From positions 30,463 to 94,462 of the forward strand of contig CAZUAI010000009.1 in NCBI GenBank assembly GCA_964617875.1: 64,000 nt of DNA, written 5' to 3'. This document shows, one piece after another, positions 1 through 13,807 of this stretch. A program made the position numbers and the translations under genes. The notes under the pieces are model-generated. The model ran no database searches. It had not been told where the DNA came from and was given only the letters and a program-made list of their open reading frames with translations. The DNA is from CAZMVY01 sp964617875 (GTDB lineage Bacteria > Planctomycetota > Phycisphaerae > UBA1845 > PWPN01). Every line of letters starts with the position of its first letter. The first letter of the stretch is position 1.

Positions 1-1402
1 CGATCGGCTCGGGCTTGAACTGTCGTGCCGAAGACTCGATGCGCGACAGATTCAGCAGGTCGAACACCATCTGCTCCATGCGGTTGCTGTGGCGATCGAT
101 CACGTCCAGGAATGGTTTCGCCGCCGCCGCATCCTTCGACAGGTCCAGCCCGGCAAGCGTCTCGACGGCCGCCCGGATCGCCGCCAGGGGTGTCCGCAGT
201 TCGTGCGATGCGTTCGAGGCGAAGTCGGCCTTCACTTGTGCGGCTCGCGCCAGGTCTGTCACGTCCGTCAGCACAAGCAGCCGCCCCGGGATCCGGGAGT
301 CCCGCCACTTGCCGTCAGCAGCATTCGCCGGGTCTCTCGGCAGGACGAGATCCGATACGTGCGCCAGCAGGCTCAGTGTCGTGCCCCCTTGCCCCTGCAC
401 CTGCACCTCGCGGACCAGTTCCTTGCCATCCCCGATCGCGGCCGATATCTCGTCCAGCAGAAGCTGCTGCACGTCGTGCTGCGCCACGCAACACTCGGCG
501 GGCAGCCCCTCCCACGCGGTCACCCCGTGGCCCTTCGCGGGGCCGGCACCCAGCATCCGCGCCGCCGCCGGGTTCATCAGCAATACCCGCCGGTCCGGTC
601 CGAGCAGCAGGACGCCCTCATGCAACTGCTCCAGCAGCGACTCCAGCGTCCGCCGCTGCCGGTCGATCGTCGCCAGATGAGCCGCCAGGTGGTCCCGCAT
701 CTCGTTCAGCGACCGCGCCAGCACGGCCAGTTCGTCCCCGCCGCCGATCCGGGCCCGTGCCGTCAGGTCGCCACGGGAGAGGCTCCGGGCCGTGGCCGCA
801 ATGCGGCGAAGCGGCGTGCTCCACAACCGCGCAAGCCCCAGCGCAAAGGCAATCGCCGCCGCCAGGCTCAGCACGACGATCAGCCACACGATCCGCGCCA
901 CGGCCCCGGTCTTCTGCGCGAGGTTCGCCAGGGGCATGGCCACACGAACCACGCCAAGCGGGGCATCCGCGGGTCCGGCGCGGAGGGCCACGTACTTCAT
1001 GTTCTTCGCCACCGTGGTGGAATACCGCGTGCTCTCCCCGTGCCCTGTCGCCAGGGCCAGCTTGACCTCCGGCCTGTCCGCGTGCGACTCCGCCTGCTTC
1101 GCGTCAGCTTCGGAATCGGCCAGAACGACGCCGTCCGCCGCGATGATGGTGATGCGGGCCGCGCGCTGCCCCTCCGCAAGCCGATGCACGAGGGCGTTCA
1201 GGTCGTCGGCACGGTCCCGGCCCATGCGGCCCTCGACGGCCGTCAGCACCATGATGGCCTGGGCCCGCAGGTTCTCGGCCTGTTCGGCGCGGAGAAGGCG
1301 GTTCACCTCGATGACGATCAGCCAGGCACAGATACCCAGGACCAGCACGATCAGAACGGTCGTGCCGAGGAACAGCTTTCCAAAGAGTGTCGTCTTGCGC
1401 AT
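1..1402 (-). CDS. PhoR-like sensor histidine kinase (3' part outside the window)
   Basis: Membrane sensor kinase, partner of the PhoB-like regulator encoded 24 bases upstream in the same operon. The visible 467 codons show a first transmembrane segment (about residues 9-31), an extracytoplasmic sensor region, a second membrane segment (about 155-178), a HAMP-like linker, a PAS domain (about 230-350) and the phospho-acceptor box SHELRTP with the acceptor His at about residue 400. The N, G1 and G2 boxes of the ATPase domain lie beyond the window edge, so the gene is truncated by the window and not necessarily broken. The ATG at 1402 begins MRKTTLFGKL, a short basic stretch before the first membrane helix. 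The PhoR assignment rests on domain order and the PhoB neighbour; the signal sensed is unknown. Confidence 0.88.
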   Translation of the reverse strand, partial: MRKTTLFGKLFLGTTVLIVLVLGICAWLIVIEVNRLLRAEQAENLRAQAIMVLTAVEGRMGRDRADDLNALVHRLAEGQRAARITIIAADGVVLADSEADAKQAESHADRPEVKLALATGHGESTRYSTTVAKNMKYVALRAGPADAPLGVVRVAMPLANLAQKTGAVARIVWLIVVLSLAAAIAFALGLARLWSTPLRRIAATARSLSRGDLTARARIGGGDELAVLARSLNEMRDHLAAHLATIDRQRRTLESLLEQLHEGVLLLGPDRRVLLMNPAAARMLGAGPAKGHGVTAWEGLPAECCVAQHDVQQLLLDEISAAIGDGKELVREVQVQGQGGTTLSLLAHVSDLVLPRDPANAADGKWRDSRIPGRLLVLTDVTDLARAAQVKADFASNASHELRTPLAAIRAAVETLAGLDLSKDAAAAKPFLDVIDRHSNRMEQMVFDLLNLSRIESSARQFKPEPI

Positions 1403-1426
1403 CCCGTCCAACGCCCCCGCGCCGGC

Positions 1427-2116
1427 TCACGACGGCGGCCGGAAAGCGTACCCGACACCGCGGATCGTGTGTATCCAGTTTGCGCCGTCGCCCAGCTTTC
1501 GGCGAAGCGCAACCATGTGTACGTCGATCGTCCGGTCGGTGACGGCAACGTCCGCCCCAATCGCATGGTTGATCAACTGGTCGCGGTTGAGCACCCGCCC
1601 CTTCGCCCCCATCAATGCCTTGAGCAGCTTGAACTCGGTCGCGGTCAGCGTGACGGGCTTGCCGTCCACCGTCAATTCGTACCGCGCCGTGTCGAGGCGA
1701 AACGGCCCTTCGGCCAGCACTTCCTTTTCCGCCAGCGCCTGCTGTCGCCGGAACATCGCCGCCACCCGCGCCACGAGCAGCTTCATTGAGCACGGCTTGG
1801 CGATGTAGTCGTCGGCACCGAGCGCCAGGCCGATCAATTCGTCCGACTCCTCGGCCTTTGCCGTCAGCATGATCGCCGGCACCGCGGCCGTCGCCGGCTC
1901 GCGACGCAGTTTCGCCAGCAGGTCATCGCCTGACATCAGCGGCAGCATCCGGTCCAGCAGAAGCAGGTGCGGCGGACGTCGGAGCGCCTCGTGCAGCCCG
2001 GCTTGCCCGTCGGCGGCGACACGAACCTCGTATCCCTCCCTCTCGAGATTGAAGCGGATCAACTCGGCCAGGTCGGCTTCATCCTCGACAACCAGTATGG
2101 AGCGTTGGGTAGTCAT
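1427..2116 (-). CDS. PhoB/OmpR-family response regulator
   Basis: A 229-residue DNA-binding response regulator. The receiver domain (1-120) has the acidic pair E11/D12, the phospho-acceptor D55 in LLLLDRMLP, T85 and K108. A winged-helix Trans_Reg_C domain follows (about 130-226), with the typical TATEFKLL start, RxxLINHAIG and VDVHMVALRRKLGD-type motifs and a final RGVGYAFRP. It is the first gene of a two-gene operon with the kinase at 1-1402. PhoB-like proteins usually control phosphate genes, but no pst or pho genes are in this window, so the regulon cannot be stated. It is divergent from the glycosidase at 2342, with a 225-bp shared upstream region. Confidence 0.92.
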   Translation of the reverse strand: MTTQRSILVVEDEADLAELIRFNLEREGYEVRVAADGQAGLHEALRRPPHLLLLDRMLPLMSGDDLLAKLRREPATAAVPAIMLTAKAEESDELIGLALGADDYIAKPCSMKLLVARVAAMFRRQQALAEKEVLAEGPFRLDTARYELTVDGKPVTLTATEFKLLKALMGAKGRVLNRDQLINHAIGADVAVTDRTIDVHMVALRRKLGDGANWIHTIRGVGYAFRPPS

Positions 2117-2265
2117 CGCCGGTCAGCCTATGCGAATCCGGTTAACGGCATGTTATGGCCGCGCAAGGGGACGACGAAGAAGTTCCACGCCGATCGCCGT
2201 CAGTGTATTGCGCCGTCCGTCGAAAGGCAACGATCGACCGGCTGCCGCGGACGGCGGCATTCCGG

Positions 2266-2294
2266 TTGTCCGCACGAGGCCGGACAAGTACAGT
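2266..2294 (+). promoter_or_regulatory. Possible sigma-70-type promoter of the large glycosidase gene
   Basis: TTGTCC (2266-2271) and TACAGT (2289-2294) are separated by 17 bases. Each matches four of six consensus positions. The pair lies about 40 bases before the proposed ATG at 2342. Such matches occur by chance in a 225-bp region, so this is only a candidate. Confidence 0.3.
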
Positions 2295-2341
2295 ACCCCC
2301 CGCTCCGCCGGACGACCCGGTTGAGTCTGCGAGGAATGCTC

Positions 2342-5300
2342 ATGAAGACGCGATGCATTGCTTACCTTGCTTTCGCCGGGTGGGGCCTGACGATGGCAGC
2401 GAGGGCGGCCGCCGGTTTCGCGGCGGCGACCCCGACGGACATCGATTGGCTGCCGCAGTCCCCGGACCGGCTGGTCACGGAAACGAGGGGGTTCGAGCAC
2501 ATCACCGCCACAGCGGAGGCGTGGCAAGGCGTCGTCGGCGACCCGGGCGACCCGGGCATCACCTTGCTCTTTGACCCGATCGACGCCGACCGTATGAAAG
2601 TCCTTTATCTGCGGATGACCGTCGAATCCTGCCGGCAGATGCAGGTCTTCTTCGCCGGCCCGGGGGGCGGGTTCAGCGAACCGTCCAGCGTCCGCGTTCG
2701 ACGGCTTGTCGCGACACCGAACGTGTATGCGATCGACCTCGGCGGCGCGGCGGCGTGGCGGGGCCGGATCGCCTCGCTCCGTCTCGACCCGGAAGGGGCG
2801 GCCCGGGGAAGCCGCCTGATTCTGCAGGCCGTGGGCTTCAGCGAGCGTCTAACTCGCGGGAAAGATGTTCGGCGCCTTGCCGTCGAGCGGCCGGGCGCCG
2901 GGAACCCGGTCGAGCACCGCCATAGCGCCGCCTGGCACGACACCGTCGTCTCCACGCTGGCGTGCAATGGCGTCTCCGGCATCCTGACGTTCATGAAGGA
3001 GCGGTTCACGTACACCGCCATGCACGTGCCGGCAAAGTTTCTCGTCCATGTCGAGCAGGACGGCGAGCCGATCGACGTGTCCGAGGCGCGGAATATCGTC
3101 GCGGAGGACATGCCCGGCGGCGTGCGCGCCCGGTTCAGGCTCGGCGACACGATGGTCACGACGGAGATTCTCCCGCTGATGATCGGCCGAGATACGCCCG
3201 GCCAGGACGGCGCCGCGATCTTTGCCGTCAGCGCCGATCCGCCGGCACCGTTGCTGGTAGACGCCGGCGAGATCACCGATGAGGACCCCTTCACCGGCAG
3301 GGTCCCCTTTGCCGACCCGACGATGGACGCCGTCGCGGACGCGGTGACCGTCGAAGACGGCATTGCCGTGGTCCGCGGGCCGGCTCACGCGCTCGTGTCC
3401 GCCGTCGATCTGGCGGACGCCGGCTCCGTACGGAAGAACGAAAAAGGCGGCCAGTACGTGCGATTCCGCTTTCCGGCCGGCCGTGGAAGCTTCCTCTGGG
3501 CGTACGGCCCCGACGCCGACCGCGCGAAGGCCATCGCCCGCGTCGATCGCGACAAGGCCCGCCGCGACGTCGAGGCCTGTTATGCGAAGCTCCTCGAGTG
3601 CCGCGTCGCCACGCCCGACCGCCGCATCAACGACGCCTTTCGCACCGCCCTCTGCACGCTCGAATACAACTGGTTCGCTCCGTTCGGCTGGAACGAGAGC
3701 ATCAACCACTGGCACTCGCTCTGGCACATGCAGCACATCGCCGCCGCCGAGTGGATCGGCCAGGCCGACCGCTCGCGCGCGTGCATCCTCGCGCACGGCG
3801 AGAACCTCATGCCCGACGGGGCCGTGCCGCACATGACGCAATACCTGCACACCCGCCGCGACTTCGGCGGCACGAACCAGTTCTACGCCTGGGAGGTCCG
3901 CCACCACTGGCAGCACACGGCGGACCGCGAATTCGCGCAGAGGCTTGCCCCCATCCTCGACCGCGTCATCCGCCAGAGCTGCACCGAGAGCGACCCCGAC
4001 CATAACCGCCTGCTCGGCTGGGGCCTGCAGATCGGCAACCAGGAGGACTACATCGCCACGCCGAACGACGGCACGACGCCCTCGATCGAGGGTCTGAACA
4101 TGTACCGCACCCGCCGCGAACTGGCCCTCGGCCTCGGCGACACGGCCACGGTGGAGCGCTGCGACGGGATCATCCGCGAGATCGTGGCCCGCCTCCGCGA
4201 ACGTCTCTGGCAGGCCGACCTCGGCCGGTACATCTTCTACCGCGATTCGCTCGGCGTACCGCGGCTCGACGGCCAGTATCACTCGCTCCTCTATCCGGTG
4301 ATCTGGGGCGTCGTCGATCCGCCGGACGGCTGGTCGTGCCTGCGGCACCTGCGGGACCGCCTCCAGGGCGGCGGCGGCGAGGTCTACTGCTCGAACAACT
4401 TCCCGAACCACGTGACTGCCACAGTGGGCACGCAGGCCGGCGCCGCCCAGCAACCCTGGGCCGCCTGGGGCTTCAACACCGCCGGCATGCGGAACGAGAC
4501 GTGGAAGCCGCTGGCCGCCGTCGCCCGATGGGTCATGGACGACAACCACCGCGGTTCGTGGATGGAGATCGCGGCCGAGCCGAACCGGGCGTACTTCTCG
4601 CCGCCCGCGGGTCTGTTCATCGCGGCAACGGTCGAGGCCCTCTTCGGCCTGAAGGTCAACAGGCCCGAAGGCGTGCTCGCGGTCTCGCCCTCGTTCCCCG
4701 ACGACTGGACCGAAGCGTCGCTCAACCTCCCCGACTACCAGGCCGACTACCGCCGCAACGCCAACACGGTCGAGTACGCCGTGCGCAGCCGCGAACCGCT
4801 GTCTCGATCCGTACGATGGAGCCTGCCGCCTGCCAGGTTGCGCGAGGTCCGCGTGGACGACCAACCGGCGGAATACCGCGTGGAACCGGGCGTCGGATGC
4901 GTCTTCCTGACACTGAAGACCGCTCCCGGCCGGGCCTCGCGATTGAGCATCACGTTCGAGCCGCTGCCGCACGAGGTGCGATACCCGGCGTCGGTCGCCG
5001 AGGGCGAGCGCCTCGAAGTCGAGTGCGACGGCATGGCCGTCGAACGGATCGAGGATCGCGCCGGAATCCTCGACGACGTTTCGTTCGGCGCAGCCGGCCG
5101 CATTCGAGGAACGGTCAAGACCGGCCTGCTGCCCCCCTACCATGCGTACGGCCGCCTGGGGCAGCTCAACTTCTCCCGTCGGACGTTCTTCCTGAAGGGC
5201 ACGGCGGCGGATGGCCCATCCTTCTGGACGCCGATCGACCTGACAATCCTGCCACGGTTTGAGGCGACGCAGACGGGCGAACTGACGGTCGATGGGGATT

Positions 5301-6772
5301 CGGTCGTGGCGAAGCTCCTGATCCGCAACAACACGTCCGCCGATCTGCGCGGCCGGGCGTGGCTGAATGTCGCGCAGGCCGAAACGCCGTTCGACGTCGC
5401 CGTGCCGGCGCGCGAGCAGGCAGAGGCCGAGGTTCGCCTTCCCGCCGACCGGGCCGCGTTGCTCTCCCCCGGAGACAACGCCGCCACTCTGGTCCTGCCC
5501 GACCGCATCGCCATCGATCTTACGCTCGATGCCGCATCACTCTTCAGGGCGCAGACGCCGCTCCGCAAGTACGCGCAGGCACGCCTGCAGCCCGTTCCGC
5601 TCCCGGACGCGGACCTCATTGCCGATGCCGACTGGCCCAGGCTGCGGCCGTTCCACGCCTACCCGCATATGCCGTGGGCCGGGTCGCGGCCGCCGCTCGA
5701 GGCCCTCGGCGATCGCGGGGAAATCGGCGTGCCCGGTCTGGACGACCTGACGTTCAGGTTCACGCCCCGTCGCTTCCTGCCCATCTCGTACACCATCGGC
5801 CGGCCGAGCTGGTCGCTGCCGCTCGCCAACCGGCCGTACAAAAAGCTCTACCTCCTCGTCATCCCGTTCCTGGACAACCACGACATGTTCGCCCCGGTCG
5901 CGCAGGTCTCCGCCGAGGCCGAAAACGGCGGCGTCTTTGCCCGCACGCTGTATTTCCCCGGCGACCTCGACTGGTGGTCGCCGCCGGAGGTGGTGGGCGA
6001 CTTCGCAACGGCGCGGAAGCCTCGCCCGGACCGTTTCGGCCTGCTGCCGCTGCGCAGGCCCGATCAGGGCGACTGGGCCGAGGGGAAACCGCCCGCCTTT
6101 CCGCAACCGGAGTACTGGGCCTCGTGCCGTACGGTCCGGCTTGCGAGTTCTGTCATGAACGTGGTCGAGTTCGACCTCAGGACGCTGACGCCGCTGAAGT
6201 CGCTGACGCTCTCGACGGTCGGCGTCCAGCCGGGGCTCGGCCTCGTGGCGATCGTGGGCGAGACGGCCGGCGGGCTCGAGGCCCTCAACGGCACGCCGTG
6301 GATGCCGCCGGCCGATTCGCGCGAGCCGCGGACGCTCTTCGCGTTTGCGCAGCCCGCCGATCTGCAGGGATGGCGCGTCGAAGGCAGGGCCTTCCGCGTG
6401 GCCACCGTGCCGGGCCTCTTCGGCTTCCCGACGCTGAATTCGCTGTCCGCCGGCGGAGAACCGGCGACCGGGCGGGCCGTCTCGCCGGACTTCTTCCCGG
6501 GCGAAGGCGAACGCCGGCTTGACGTCGAGATCCAGGGCGGCAATTCAACGGCGACCGGCGGCAAGTGCAACCTGTGCCTGCGGCTCGTCGACGTCGAGTC
6601 CGGCAGAATCCTTGGCGAGATCATTCCGCCGGGCACCCACATGCCGGTCACGAAGGTGCTTCCGCTCGACGGATTGCAGGGCAGGCGGCTGCGGCTCGAG
6701 CTGATCGACGAGAACACCGGATCAAGCTATGCCTGGATCGGCATTCGATCGGTGCGGATCGCCGCGAATTGA
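2342..6772 (+). CDS. Very large secreted glycosidase-like protein ((alpha/alpha)6 barrel)
   Basis: A 1476-residue exported protein. The start at 2342 is preferred because GAGGA ends 6 bases upstream and the protein then opens with a signal peptide (MKTRCIAYLAFAGWG, ending near AARAAAG). The open frame extends further upstream but without signal-like sequence. An N-terminal beta-rich region is followed by a helical part (about residues 410-800) with the aromatic, acidic and Asn/His-rich loops of six-hairpin glycosidases: NWFAPFGWNES, HWHSLWHMQH, GGTNQFYAWEV and GWGLQIGNQEDY. Several beta-sandwich-like regions complete the chain. No family number can be given from sequence reading alone. It stands alone on the plus strand and probably acts on a polysaccharide outside the cytoplasm. 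Confidence 0.72.
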   Translation: MKTRCIAYLAFAGWGLTMAARAAAGFAAATPTDIDWLPQSPDRLVTETRGFEHITATAEAWQGVVGDPGDPGITLLFDPIDADRMKVLYLRMTVESCRQMQVFFAGPGGGFSEPSSVRVRRLVATPNVYAIDLGGAAAWRGRIASLRLDPEGAARGSRLILQAVGFSERLTRGKDVRRLAVERPGAGNPVEHRHSAAWHDTVVSTLACNGVSGILTFMKERFTYTAMHVPAKFLVHVEQDGEPIDVSEARNIVAEDMPGGVRARFRLGDTMVTTEILPLMIGRDTPGQDGAAIFAVSADPPAPLLVDAGEITDEDPFTGRVPFADPTMDAVADAVTVEDGIAVVRGPAHALVSAVDLADAGSVRKNEKGGQYVRFRFPAGRGSFLWAYGPDADRAKAIARVDRDKARRDVEACYAKLLECRVATPDRRINDAFRTALCTLEYNWFAPFGWNESINHWHSLWHMQHIAAAEWIGQADRSRACILAHGENLMPDGAVPHMTQYLHTRRDFGGTNQFYAWEVRHHWQHTADREFAQRLAPILDRVIRQSCTESDPDHNRLLGWGLQIGNQEDYIATPNDGTTPSIEGLNMYRTRRELALGLGDTATVERCDGIIREIVARLRERLWQADLGRYIFYRDSLGVPRLDGQYHSLLYPVIWGVVDPPDGWSCLRHLRDRLQGGGGEVYCSNNFPNHVTATVGTQAGAAQQPWAAWGFNTAGMRNETWKPLAAVARWVMDDNHRGSWMEIAAEPNRAYFSPPAGLFIAATVEALFGLKVNRPEGVLAVSPSFPDDWTEASLNLPDYQADYRRNANTVEYAVRSREPLSRSVRWSLPPARLREVRVDDQPAEYRVEPGVGCVFLTLKTAPGRASRLSITFEPLPHEVRYPASVAEGERLEVECDGMAVERIEDRAGILDDVSFGAAGRIRGTVKTGLLPPYHAYGRLGQLNFSRRTFFLKGTAADGPSFWTPIDLTILPRFEATQTGELTVDGDSVVAKLLIRNNTSADLRGRAWLNVAQAETPFDVAVPAREQAEAEVRLPADRAALLSPGDNAATLVLPDRIAIDLTLDAASLFRAQTPLRKYAQARLQPVPLPDADLIADADWPRLRPFHAYPHMPWAGSRPPLEALGDRGEIGVPGLDDLTFRFTPRRFLPISYTIGRPSWSLPLANRPYKKLYLLVIPFLDNHDMFAPVAQVSAEAENGGVFARTLYFPGDLDWWSPPEVVGDFATARKPRPDRFGLLPLRRPDQGDWAEGKPPAFPQPEYWASCRTVRLASSVMNVVEFDLRTLTPLKSLTLSTVGVQPGLGLVAIVGETAGGLEALNGTPWMPPADSREPRTLFAFAQPADLQGWRVEGRAFRVATVPGLFGFPTLNSLSAGGEPATGRAVSPDFFPGEGERRLDVEIQGGNSTATGGKCNLCLRLVDVESGRILGEIIPPGTHMPVTKVLPLDGLQGRRLRLELIDENTGSSYAWIGIRSVRIAAN

Positions 6773-6813
6773 ATCACCGGCATCGCCGCCAGCCGCGTCG
6801 GCGGAAGGCGGCC

Positions 6814-7227
6814 CTACTTCGCCTGGGCCTGGGGCTGCAGGAGGCCGAGTTTCTCCAGCTCGGTCATCAGCGTCTTTCGGTTGATCGGCTTCGTCACGTA
6901 CGCGTCGCACTCCTCGCGGAACGCGCCGAACACGTTTTCGCGATCGGACAGGGCGGTCGTCATGACGATCTTGACACGGTCGAGCCCGCGAACCCCGCCG
7001 ACCTCTTCCGCCTCGCGGATCTTCTTCAGGACCTCGCGCCCGCTCAGCCCGGGCATCATGATGTCCAGGCAAATCAGGTCGTAACGCTGCTTCTGTTCGC
7101 GGCACTCCGCGAGCAACCGGAGCGCCGCCTCGCCGTCGGGGGCCAGATCGCACGGACCGTACGGAGACAACAGGATCTGCAGCAGCCGCCGGCTCGCGGA
7201 GTCATCTTCGACAATCAGCGTTCGCAT
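6814..7227 (-). CDS. Stand-alone CheY-like receiver protein
   Basis: A 137-residue receiver domain with no output domain. It has E7/D8/D9, the phospho-acceptor D55 in LICLDIMMPG, T90/T91 and K113 in VTKPI. It begins 9 bases after the stop of the hybrid kinase at 7237-12387, and its AGGAGA ribosome-binding site overlaps that stop, so the two are co-translated. It is the likely final phosphate acceptor of the kinase's receiver/Hpt relay. Because it has no DNA-binding or enzymatic domain, it must act by binding another protein. That partner is not identifiable here. Confidence 0.88.
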   Translation of the reverse strand: MRTLIVEDDSASRRLLQILLSPYGPCDLAPDGEAALRLLAECREQKQRYDLICLDIMMPGLSGREVLKKIREAEEVGGVRGLDRVKIVMTTALSDRENVFGAFREECDAYVTKPINRKTLMTELEKLGLLQPQAQAK

Positions 7228-7236
7228 GGCCGTCTC

Positions 7237-12387
<5,151 letters not shown>

Positions 12388-12492
12388 CGGCGCCGTCCTG
12401 CGGCATACTGAGTTCCGTAGCCTTCATAGGCCATGGATGTCGCGTGGTTATCGGGGCTGCCGCGGGGCGGTGTAACGCCCCGGCGGAGGCCA

Positions 12493-12522
12493 TTGACGAA
12501 ACGGGAGGCGTTCCCGTAGAAT
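12493..12522 (+). promoter_or_regulatory. Promoter of tRNA-Arg
   Basis: TTGACG (12493-12498) and TAGAAT (12517-12522) are separated by 18 bases and match five of six consensus positions each. Transcription would begin about 35-40 bases before the mature tRNA end, a normal distance for a processed tRNA precursor. Confidence 0.55.
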
Positions 12523-12565
12523 ACCCGCCTGAGCAGAACGGCTTCCGTTGCCGTCGACGACGTAA

Positions 12566-12639
12566 GCGTCGCTAGCTTAATTGGATAGAGCATCGGCCTA
12601 CGGAGCCGAAGGTTCCAGGTTCGAGTCCTGGGCGACGCG
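12566..12639 (+). tRNA. tRNA-Arg (anticodon ACG)
   Basis: A full cloverleaf can be drawn. The 7-bp acceptor stem GCGTCGC pairs with GCGACGC. There is a D arm with AATTGGAT in the loop, an anticodon stem TCGGC/GCCGA with loop CTACGGA (anticodon ACG), and a T arm CCAGG-TTCGAGT-CCTGG. The discriminator base is G. The 3' CCA is not encoded and must be added after transcription. ACG is normally edited to ICG and reads CGU, CGC and CGA. Confidence 0.95.
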
Positions 12640-12709
12640 ATCTTCTGGTTTTGGGCACCCGTTCAGATGCGGCCGGGAGGAACGAGCGCTTTCCACTATG
12701 AGGCGAAAT

Positions 12710-13705
12710 ATGCATTCCGATCGGGCAGGGATTCAATTGAGTCGTCGCGAGGTCCTGAAGGCGATCGGAGCCGGTGCCGCGGCCGTGGCCGTTCCGGCCG
12801 CCGTAGCGGCCGAGCCGGTTGCCATGCCGGAGTCGGCGGCCCTTCTCCGTGCGAAGGCGAAGAAGAACCTCAAGCTCGGCATCTTCACGAACGTCTACGG
12901 CGAACTGCCGCTCGACGAGGCCGCGCGCCGAATCCGCGACGACGGCTTCGCGGGCGTCGTGTGCGATTTCGCCTTCAAGGACGTCCGCTTCGATCCCTGG
13001 GCCCCCGACTGGGACGTCGCGAAGAGGATCGTCACGACGCTGGAACGGCACGGCATCGAAGTCGTCGGCCAGTTCGGCTACTACAACGTCATCCACCCCG
13101 ACCCCGCCAGACGGCGCCACGGCGAGCAGCGGATGCATCTGCTGATCGAGAACTGGAAGCGCCTCGGCTCGCCGATCATCTCGACCGAGACGGGCACCTA
13201 CAACCGCGAGTCGGAGTTCGCCGAATCGCCCGACAACTACACGGAGAAGGGCTTCGCCGACTGCCGTGCGGCGTTCGAGCGGCTGGCAAAGGCCGCGGAG
13301 AAGACCGGCGCGGTCATTGCGATCGAGGCCTACTGGCGAAACATCATCGACTCCATCGAACGCACGGAGAGGCTCTTCCGGGAGATCGATTCGCCCGCCC
13401 TCAAGCTCACGATGGACCCGTGCAACTACTTCCGCAACGACGACCTGGCGAAGATGAAGCCGATCCTCGACGACATGTTCAAGCGGATCGGGAAGCATAC
13501 GGTCCTCGCGCACGCCAAGGACGTCAAGCGAAGCCCCAACGGCCCCGACCTGCCGGCGGCCGGCCTCGGCGAGCTGGACTACCCGCTCTACCTGCGGCAT
13601 CTCGCCGCGATGGACAGGGGACTCTGGCTCGTCCTCGAACACCTGACGATCAAGGACGTCGCCCGCGCCCGCGACTACGTAAAGGCGCAGATGGACAGGA
13701 TCTGA
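12710..13705 (+). CDS. Tat-exported sugar phosphate isomerase/epimerase-like TIM-barrel protein
   Basis: About 331 residues. The N-terminus has a twin-arginine signal (LSRREVLKAIG followed by an Ala/Val-rich stretch ending in AVAAEP). The mature part is an AP-endonuclease-2/xylose-isomerase-like TIM barrel, with LKLGIFTNVYGEL at the first strand, VIAIEAYW, LTMDPCNYF and VLAHAKDVK, and a late LVLEHLTI carrying the acidic and His residues that normally bind a divalent metal. ATG 12710 is chosen because GAGG lies six bases upstream; an in-frame ATG at 12698 is also possible. Exported members of this family are common in planctomycetes. The true substrate is unknown. Confidence 0.82.
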   Translation: MHSDRAGIQLSRREVLKAIGAGAAAVAVPAAVAAEPVAMPESAALLRAKAKKNLKLGIFTNVYGELPLDEAARRIRDDGFAGVVCDFAFKDVRFDPWAPDWDVAKRIVTTLERHGIEVVGQFGYYNVIHPDPARRRHGEQRMHLLIENWKRLGSPIISTETGTYNRESEFAESPDNYTEKGFADCRAAFERLAKAAEKTGAVIAIEAYWRNIIDSIERTERLFREIDSPALKLTMDPCNYFRNDDLAKMKPILDDMFKRIGKHTVLAHAKDVKRSPNGPDLPAAGLGELDYPLYLRHLAAMDRGLWLVLEHLTIKDVARARDYVKAQMDRI

Positions 13706-13807
13706 AGGCCGGTCGCGGCGTCGTGGGGCAGCGCGACAACGGCGAGGCGACGGAACGGACCCACCGCACAACGGACCGACGAAGCAAGCGCCCCGTGAGC
13801 AGATCGC

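Noticed and set aside
89..1789. 566-codon open frame on the plus strand
   Set aside because: It is antisense to the PhoR-like and PhoB-like genes, has no family features, and is explained by GC-rich third positions.
2849..5143. 764-codon open frame on the minus strand
   Set aside because: Antisense to the glycosidase, with no start signal and no family features.
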